From NCBI GenBank assembly GCA_964023205.1, contig OZ026844.1:25704934-25768933 (forward strand): a DNA stretch of 64,000 nucleotides, written 5' to 3'. How positions within the stretch are numbered: position 1 is the first letter of the stretch; each line of letters starts with the position of its first letter. Origin of the DNA: Lutraria lutraria. Its lineage: Eukaryota > Mollusca > Bivalvia > Venerida > Mactridae. This document shows positions 1-9,600 of the stretch, piece by piece. The notes under the pieces were generated by a model. It searched no databases, was not told the origin of the DNA, and worked only from the letters and a program-made list of their open reading frames with translations. Position numbers and translations under genes: made by a program.

Positions 1-68
1 ATTTTCAACTCATACAGTTATGATATATTTTATGGACTATATCTTCTGAACAGTTGATGAAATTAAAT

Positions 69-346
69 ACAGTCAAACCTGTGTTAGAGGCCACCTAAGA
101 ATAAAGACCACCCTGTGAAGAAAGGACATTCTTTTAATGTCCCCCTGTGAAGAAAGGACATTCTTTTAATGCCCCCCTGTGAAGAAAGAACATTCTTTTA
201 ATGCGTCCCTGTGAAGAAAGGACATTCTTTTAATGACCTTCATGGATTATTTACAACAAAATAACCTCCTAATAAAGGCCACCAGTCAATCAAGGCTACA
301 TTATGACTTTCCCAAGGGTGACCTTTCTTCACAGGTTTGACTGTAT
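69..346. repeat. MITE-like foldback element with internal 33-bp tandem repeats
   Basis: The ends are inverted copies: TACAGTCAAACCTGTG at the left and CACAGGTTTGACTGTA at the right. Between them are about four ~33-bp repeats (110-236, core CTGTGAAGAAAGGACATTC). Related short elements occur at 47488-47657 and 49296-49462, sharing the AAAGGCCACC motif and the CAGT...ACTG ends. There is no coding capacity. It sits in the SFMBT intron after MBT2. Confidence 0.7.
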
Positions 347-377
347 ACACAATGTTTACTGTGAGGTATTTTGGTAC

Positions 378-621
378 CTGGAGGAGGTCGGTATACACAA
401 TTCCCCTGTTCAAGTGCCCAGCCTATAGGATGTAATCGAGGATTCAGATAAAACATCCAGAAATGTTTGCTGGCAGACTCTGTACCCTCAAGACGAAGGT
501 AAAGCCGACCTCCAACATTCTCCAAGACTTGTACAAGCCAAACATGAAGAGGATGAAGAACATCTTGTATCTCTAACATCATTCCAAACTTAATCTGATC
601 AACAGGAGTGATTCCTGAATT
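378..621 (-). CDS. SFMBT1: SFMBT MBT repeat 2 exon (last SFMBT exon in window)
   Basis: Acceptor TTTTTCAG|AATTC, donor CCAG|GTACCA. It encodes ITPVDQIKFGMM, EIQDVLHPLHVWLVQVLENV and the closing LHPIGWALEQGN. It follows the 89-nt exon 1317-1405 (IKDKVSDWRSFLLESLTGAR), which is too short to stand out as an ORF. The donor lies only 31 bp from a foldback repeat (69-346). The gene continues off the left edge. Confidence 0.92.
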
Positions 622-3600
622 CTGAAAAAAAAAGATGTTTTTTTAAAATACAATGTCCCTGTGACCTTGACCTGGAAATGCACATCCTGTAGAGGTTGCC
701 ATGAGGAACGAACATATGATGTTTGATGATTGTGGTTGGATTTTATAGGCAAGGTTAAAGTTAGGTGCCAACTGAAAGACAGACAAGACAGGCCAAAAAC
801 AACATGCCCCACATCTATTGATACATGGGCATAAGAATGAATTGGTCACAGTTCAAGTATTTTGTAATGATTTGAGAATGACTAAATTCAAATTTTCAAC
901 CCCATCTAATTAATCATCACATAAATATCTATCTAACAATTCATATACATGGCAAACTTATAGTACATGTTTCTCAACCAGGGTTCTTGCTACAATCTTC
1001 GAAGATGGGACACCTGTCCCCATGGTCACAAATTTATGGGGACACTTTCAGAAATCAAGGGACATAAAGATTTCTTATCAGTAAAAATACTGTAAATGTT
1101 TAAATGGATCATTTTTTGAAACTGGTTCATTTATTGATTATAAGTACATAACTAAGTAACATTTAGTACGCTCCATAGTTTTTTAACAAATACAGTCAAA
1201 ACTCGTTATATCGAACTTTGAAGGAACAAGGAAACCTCTTTCTCCCTACGTGAAAACAAGAGTGACAAATAATGTAATGTCATCACAGAAATACTTAGTC
1301 AACTAAAGAATGCAACCTTTTCCAAAAAACTGGAAGGTGCAGTCCTAGCTCCAGTTAATGACTCCAGTAGAAATGATCTCCAATCACTGACTTTGTCTTT
1401 TATATCTGAAAATAAATTGTCAACTTTTTTCACTATAAACATACATTTGATCTTCATTTTATAGCTACATGTCTTAAGTTGTTTGTTTGTTTGAGTTTTA
1501 CGCCCCTTTGCAACAGTCTTGAGTCATATGAGGCAGACAGTTCACCTAACCATTGTTCCGGGGAAGAACCGGTACAAGACTCCAACCCTTCGTAAGCAAC
1601 TGCCTACTTTCTCACATAAAGGGCTCAAATCCATGACCCTTTATCAGTGAGAGGTTACAGTGATTTGAGGTCAGCGACCTTTAACCACTCTTCTTCAAGT
1701 TATGAACTAAAATAAACATTGTTTGATTTGAGTATAATAACAGGGTTTTCATTAATATTCAGTACAACAGATTTTATGAAAGTAACCAACTTGGCTGGGG
1801 GTCACCTAGTTTATAAGCATTTCAAACTTGGGGATTGTACCCTATTTTTTGTAGTTTTAACCGATGATTTTCATTGGCAATCAGTTCTTAATGAAAACCC
1901 TGATGATAAAAATCATTTTCAAATTCAATTGTGACAGCATTGAACTGATGATTCAAACAATATTAATACAAGAGGGCCACATTGGCCCTTTATCGCTCAC
2001 CTGAGAACCAAGGCCAATAATCAATGACCAGGTAATATAGTTTCCATCTTGTAAAACTCATTTTTACGTAGATTTTGAGATCAAAACCAACAATGAAGGT
2101 ATAATACTGTTAAACAAGCTAAAACGTAGCAAATTTTCTAATCCAAGGGTCCATAACTCTTGAAGTTGTGGTCCGATTCCACCCATAACTTAACATGTCC
2201 AAACCATAAGGTCAAACACATTCATTGTAAATATGATTAGGATCGGTGAATAAATGAAGGCGCTAGAGTGTAAACAAGCTAAAATATAGCATATTTGCTA
2301 AGTCAAGGGCCCATAACTCTTGAAGATGTAGTCCGATTCCGCCCATAATCGAACTTGTTCGAGACCTTTTGGTTATACTCATTTACTGAATCTATTATTA
2401 GGATCGGTGTATAAATGAAGGCGCTAGTGTGTAGACAAGCTAAAATATAGCATATTTTCAAAATCAAGGGCCCATAACTCTTGAAGTTTGGGTCCGATTC
2501 CGTCCATAATCGTACTTGTCCAAGATCTTTTGGTTATACACATTTACTGTAAATATTATTAGGATCGGTGAATAAATGTAGGTGCTAGAGTGTAAACAAG
2601 CTAAAATATAGCAAATTTTCAAAGTCAAGGGCCCATAACTCTTGAAATTCTGGTCCGATTCTGCCCATAATCGAACTTGTCCATGATCTTTTGGTTATAC
2701 ACATTTGAAGTAAATATTATAAGGATCGGTGAATAAATGAATGCGCTAGAGTGTAAACAAACTCAAATATAGTAAATTTTCTAAGTCAAGGGCACATAAC
2801 TCTTGAAGTTCTGGTCCGATATTGCCCATAATCGAACTTGTCCAAGATCTTTTGGTTATACACATTTACTGAAAATATGATCAGGATTGGTGAATAAATG
2901 AAGGCTCTAGAGTGTAAACAAGCTAAATATAGCAAATTTTGTAATTCAAGGGCCCATAACTCTAGAAGTTTTTATCAGATTTTGCCCATTATCGAACTTA
3001 GCCGAGACATTGTGGCCATATACATTGTGAGCAAGTTTAATCAAGATTCGTAAAGAGTTGCAGTTGCTAGAGTGTAAACAAACTAATTGTGGACGGACGA
3101 CGGACGCCGGACATTCACCGATCCTAAAAGCTCACCTGATGAATCAGGTGAGCTAAAAACCATAGTAGGCAATAAGCTCAAACTGCAGACAAAGAACATT
3201 TACCATCTGTATCTCTGCATACATTATATCAACTGCATCTACTCAGCACTCAATATTTATTAAGATATATCATACTGATAAAAATCCAATACTATGATAT
3301 TAAGACAGTGCTAACATTCAATGCTGTGTATAAAGGTAAGACTCAACTATATGTAGATGTATATTACTATCAGAGGGCTATATATAAAGGTAAAACTCAA
3401 CTAAATGCATACCATCAAGGGACTGTACATAAAGGTAAGACTCAACTAAATGCATACCATCAGGGGGCTGTAAATTTTTCCCATTTTGTGCTGACCAGCC
3501 AATATGATGAATTTCTGTATTAGAAAAATCACACCAAAAATCATTTGAGTTATCATCACTGTATCCATCGTATCTTAGTCTAAGTAAGGGACCGCATGTC

Positions 3601-6600
3601 ATCATCACAGTGGCTACCCAGAATGTATCAGGATCAGATTTGTTGCGTACTTCAAGTTTCATACCTTTCATGAAACAACTCTGTAAACTGTATTCAACCT
3701 ATTAAATAAAGTAAGCCATCTATTCAAGTCCATTAAAGTTATGTCATATGACAGTTCACATGCATGTACTTTTTTCAATTTCAAATGGCATGAACAATAA
3801 AAGTGAAATACATATCAAAAACAAGCAAAAAACACTATTGAAAAATGTGTAATGATATTTAAACAAGGAAGTCTAATGCTATTTTAACAGCAGCCCTTAA
3901 CAGATAGGAATAGCAGACCAGGGTTTTCATGCTGTTTAATTTTATGCATTTTTGCACATCCTTCTTACAAAAGCAGTCTTTAAATATTGCCACCTTTGAA
4001 GATCAAGTCTGCCTAAATCACTGGTAAAAATGTGTAAGTCATCAGACCTATGGTCCAGGTGAACTTTTAAGCTGATATATTGTCCAAAATACATATAAAA
4101 TTATTGAGTACATATATAGAAACATTTATAATTTATTAATATGTAAAGTAGTAATCTTTGATAAATGTTGTAGAAGCAAAATTTGATCATGCAAAGACAG
4201 GTAAACATTCGGTCTGGTAAACGTTTATTTGGTCTGATAAAATTTACACCTTTTAGCTTTACAAGACTGAATGTCCAGTGTTTGAAAAAGTTATTCATGA
4301 AGACTGAAAAGACATTGGAAGATCATCATTATGCTCACTCCAAATACTGAAAAAGACCTATGAGTACATGTGAAGAAAAACAAAGACTCTAGAAATGAAA
4401 GCAACCCTTTTAGTAACACATTACAGGGACATTATGTTTTGTAACACAAACTTAAACATACAACGGTGTTTAACAAAATAATTACATGTTTGAAAGCTGT
4501 AGGAGGCACAGCTGTGGCACCAATCTGTTGTAAGTAATCTTCCCACATAAAATATGGCTCCTCACTATCATCTGCAATTGTAGGTACATAAATTAATACA
4601 GTACGGTTCGGGTGATATGTCCGATTTTCGCGTTTCCCCCGCATTCGTAATTATCAATTTGTCACCCGTAGCGATGATTTTCATTGCGGCATCGATCTAA
4701 TGTCTGTATAAATATATGTCTATTTTTAGTGTTTTATATATCGAGTACCAGGGCGAGAATCATTATTTAGACCGAGTCGCAGTCTCTCATTTTACGCAGT
4801 AGCTCGGTGCTCTAATCATTACAAGAGGGCCACATTGGCCCTTTATCGCTCACCTGAGAACAAAGGCCAATAATCAATAACCAGGTAATATAGTTTCCAT
4901 CTCATAAAACTCATTTTTACATAGATTTTGAGATCAAAACCACGATGAAGGTATAATGCTGTTAAACAAGCTAAAACGTAGCAAATTGTCTAATCCAAGG
5001 GTCCATAACTCTTGAAGTTGTGGTCAGATTCCACCCATAACTTATATTGTCCAAAACCATAAGATCATACACATTCATTGTAAATATGATTGGGATCGGT
5101 GAATAAATGAAGACGCTAGAGTGTAATCAAGCTAAAATATAGCAAATTTTCAAAATCAAGGGCCCATAACTCTTGAAGCTTGGGTCCGATTCCGCCCATA
5201 ATCAAACTTATCCAAGATATTTTGGTTATACACATTTACTGAAAATATTATTAGGATTGGTGAATAAATGAATGCGCTAGAGTGTAAACAAACTCAAATA
5301 TAGCAAATTTTCAAAGTCAAGGGCCCATAACTCTTGCAGTTCAGGTCCGATTTTGCCCATAATCGAACTTTTTTTGCCCATAATCGAACTTGTCCAAGAT
5401 CTTTTGGTTATACACATTTACTGAAAATATGATCAGGATTGGTGAATAAATGAAGGCGCTAGAGTGTAAACAAGCTAAATATAGCAAATTTTGTAATTCA
5501 AGGGCCCATAACTCTAGAAGTTATTATCAGATTTTGCCCATAATCGAACTTAGCCGAGACATTGTGGCCATATACATTGTGAGCAATTCGTAAAGAGCTG
5601 CGGTTGCTAGAGTGTAAACAAACTAATTGTGGACAGACAACGGACATTCACCGATCCTAAAAGCTCACCTGATTCATCAGGTGAGCTTTTAGGATCGGTG
5701 AATGTCCTGATGAATCAGGTGAGCTAAAAACCAGTCCACTGTTTACATGTAATATTATTTCGCGCAATAATATATGAAAGCTGACATATATTAATTAAAG
5801 CTTATCAACTACTATTAAGTTCTCAACACACGTTGATTATAATTTATGTCAACGCTAATTTTTCACACATATCAGGTAACAATTTGTTCACAAAAGCGCA
5901 AGTAAATAATGTGTGAATAACAGTGTTATTTACAAGAAATTTATAAGTTTTGAGTAAACTAAAGAGGCGACATCGCGCATCACCGGGTTGAGCGATCATC
6001 ACCGCAATCCACCGCGAATTATTGCCCTTCCGTGGTGACGGTCACCGTCGATCATCATCGCTCTGAACGCGACGGCCAAAATTCAAATCGCCACATTGAT
6101 GATCTACCTGTGGCTTAGCGCGATTTTAATTCCGCGGCGATTCAGACAAATCACCCGAACCGTACATAACATATCATACATCTGTGATAACAAAAGGAAA
6201 ATATACGGGCTAAAATAAAATAAATTCCAAAGCAATCAGCAGTTAATTCTAAACATCTCATACAAGAAAATCAAGAAAATAATTACATGATTAGAGGTCT
6301 CATTTGACCCTTAAAACAGCATTTTGACTCTTGAGTATTTACACTAAATAATTATCAGCTAAGAATCATTGTTGAATGTTGACAATCAACTTTTGACATC
6401 TCGTGAGAACCCTACATGATCATGAGACTTTGTATGTATAACCTTCCATAATTAGAAAACTTATATGGCAGTAAACATAAACAAATGTGAGATAGCAGAT
6501 AGCAAGTATCGATCACAGACAATCTTACCATCAATGCATCCAGTGTCATCTTCTTGACTACCTTCCTCAACATCTTCTGTTAAAGCACTTGACTTTGAAA

Positions 6601-9600
6601 CCAAATCATTAACGTTACTAGTCTGCTGAGGTTCTTCTAAACTTGAATAACTGGTCTTTACACGATCTTTATTAACTCTCAAATTTAGCACTTTTTCATG
6701 AAATTTTTCCCATGACATATTACTGCTATCCTCTGTATATAAATCTGAACTAGCACCAGTAAACTGACTATCTTCATCACTACAGTACTGGCAAGTACTC
6801 AAACCTTTTTCAGAAAAACTTGGTCCACTTTCTTGAGAATTATCATCAATCTCAGACTGATCAACCTCAACATCATTTATAATTGCTTCCCTGTTCTCAC
6901 TTTCACTTGCATGAGTATCAGTTTCCATTGGTTTGTCTTTAGTGTTGACTGTAATGTTATCAATCAGATTTTTATTACCACTTTCATTAACAGTTTTATC
7001 ACATATTTCACTTACAACTGAAGAGGCAATCAATGACACAGATGTATCGTCACTTTTGTTCCCAATATTTGTACTATTCAGTTCTTTATTTACTTCTTCC
7101 ATTGCAATTCTAGACTGCTCTTCATTTAAGGGATTTATAACAATATGACCACTCACTGACTCAGCCATTTGAAGAGTAATGGCATCAGCAACAAGTAAAC
7201 TCTCAGCATTATTTGCCTCAGAATCTTCCATTAGATTTACTGATTTTCTATTTGAGTCAGATACAAGCATAGTAGAACCCTAGAAAGGAAAAAAAATATA
7301 TTAAAGAAAACATCATTTTTTATCTATCTGATCATGGACATCAAGACAAGACAACAATGTAAGAAAGAAAATCTTATTTTGACACTCAAGACAAGACAAC
7401 ATTGTAATAATGAAAACCTTATTTCAACACTCAAGACAAGACAACATTGTATGTAATAATGAAAACCTTATTTCAACACTCAAGACAAGATAACATTGTA
7501 TGTAATAATGAAAACCTTATTTCAGAACTCAAGACAAGATAACATTGTATGTAATAAAGAAAACCTTATTTCAGAACTCAAGACAAGATAACATTGTATG
7601 TAATAATGATGAGACCTAATTTCAACACTCAACACAACAATGTAAGAATAAAGTTCAACACTTCAGCAAACATTTAAACCAACAATCAAGAAAGAAAAAA
7701 GCCTTTAAGGTAGTATGCGACCTTTCCTTGACGTCATGGGTCAAAAATCGAATTTTTCCGATTGTTCTGAAATTTTGCACAATTGTAGTATAGCATGTTC
7801 TTCGATTTTTGTTCATTTTATTTTGTCCGTTTTCCGCCCCGTTTCCTAGCAATGCCATGTCTAATGTCAGTGGTGTAAAATCGACGTTTTTCATGCATAA
7901 TTGGTTCACACATACTGCTATTGTAATTTCAGATACACCAACTCCAATCTCTCTATCTGCGAAATAAGCTCACATAAGTTTTAATGGGGTTTTGTCGTCA
8001 TTATTTTCCTGGAAGAACGTTAAGCACTGACCCATGACATCAAGGAGAGGTCGCATACTACCTTAATGTATAATACTACAATGAATTTAGTAAGCCAAAA
8101 AGTTTTTACGAAATCATGACTGATGAAATAAATATATAAATTAGTTCAAAGAAACAAAAACAAAATATTAATCATGAAAACTGAAGAACCATATACAAAC
8201 CATAGGTGTGACACCTGCAGTAATACTGTCACTAATATCAATACCTTCGCTGAACAACATCGCAGTTTGATTTGGTACAGAATTCAAAACTACAAAATAA
8301 TTTGGAGAATTATGAAAATAACGGTTTATCCCTAAAACGACGGGTGAATGAAAATGTTAGATGACCTCATGTTTTTCTGAAAATCTACTTTCGCTTTAGC
8401 GATCGATGTTTAAGGATAAAGTCGAAACATCGCCAAAAGTTACTTATTATAATAATACTGAATAAATGCCCGTTGTACAGTCTGATTCCGGTATTGAAAA
8501 GTAGTATGGAGACGACTCTTACGGAAAAAATGTAGAAATTAAAAGAAAATTATGCTGCCGAGTGTCCTATGCAGTTTTTTTTAGATTGAATCAACAGACT
8601 TGCAGAAATCTGCATTGAAACGAAGCAGCCAATGCTCAATAACACCCCATACCACCCCCCTTTCCGAAAATCTCGAATTTAGACGAATTGGAAAAACGAC
8701 CCTCGGTGATGGGAAATTTCCGGAAAATTCGGAGAACTTTCACCCATGTATACGCATAAAATTTGCCGATGACGCAAGGTTTTAATTTACAAGCATCTGC
8801 TGGGATGCAATATATCAGCGAGCCTCTTTACACTAATTATTACAAATTCGTATATAATATGCAAGCACCGGTAGCACAATTTACGCAAATTATAGTATGG
8901 CTTATCTGATCAATCCTCGTAAATAATTCAGCCAATAGAAATCTTCGTTTTGGTTTTGACTTTGTTTGTAGTTCCCTGGATATAGTGATCAAATATCCCT
9001 CCGTAACAGATCATAAAGATTGATCCAAAACAGTCAAAATTGAACTTTGGGAGTATAAATACCAAAAGCAGTAATAATATGGTAGAAGTCTCTTAGAGAC
9101 AGAAGATTATATTCTGTGAAGTAGGTTTATTACTGTATTAAAGGAAAGAGCACCAACCACTTGGCTGGTTAAATGGAATATTATAATTGAACGGAGAATA
9201 AAAGCTGAAAAAGAGTCATAACCATCATGATTTTGTCTAAAATTATCATTGTTAAGGATACAGTCACATAGAATTAAATGGTAACCCCTTCAAGCAGGGG
9301 CTTTGTCATAAAAGTAAATTTATTGTTGGCATAGCCATAATCATTTCAATAAAGTTCTTACCCGCGTCCATTTCTGTATCAGAATTGTTCACAGCCAGTT
9401 CATTTTGTAGGCTAACATCCATGTTTTCAATACTAGGTTCTTCAAAAGGAAGACTGGGCAATGATGCACAATCTTTAAGTGAGTCTTCATTGGACAGGTC
9501 CACACTAGTAGTTGTGAAGTTTGATAATTGAGGAGGACTACATTGAGCCAATGAACTAGCTGAACCATCACTTATATTTACATTAGATGAAATTTGGGAG

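Noticed and set aside
4572..4644. ORF start MRGKRENRTYHPNRTV as an SFMBT start codon
   Set aside because: That part lies partly in the inverted-repeat element at 4599-6165. The exon begins at the TTGCAG acceptor (4571), which joins in phase to 6529-7279.
1968..5730. CRISPR-like array
   Set aside because: The repeats are ~160 bp, contiguous and diverged, with no unique spacers, in a eukaryotic intron.
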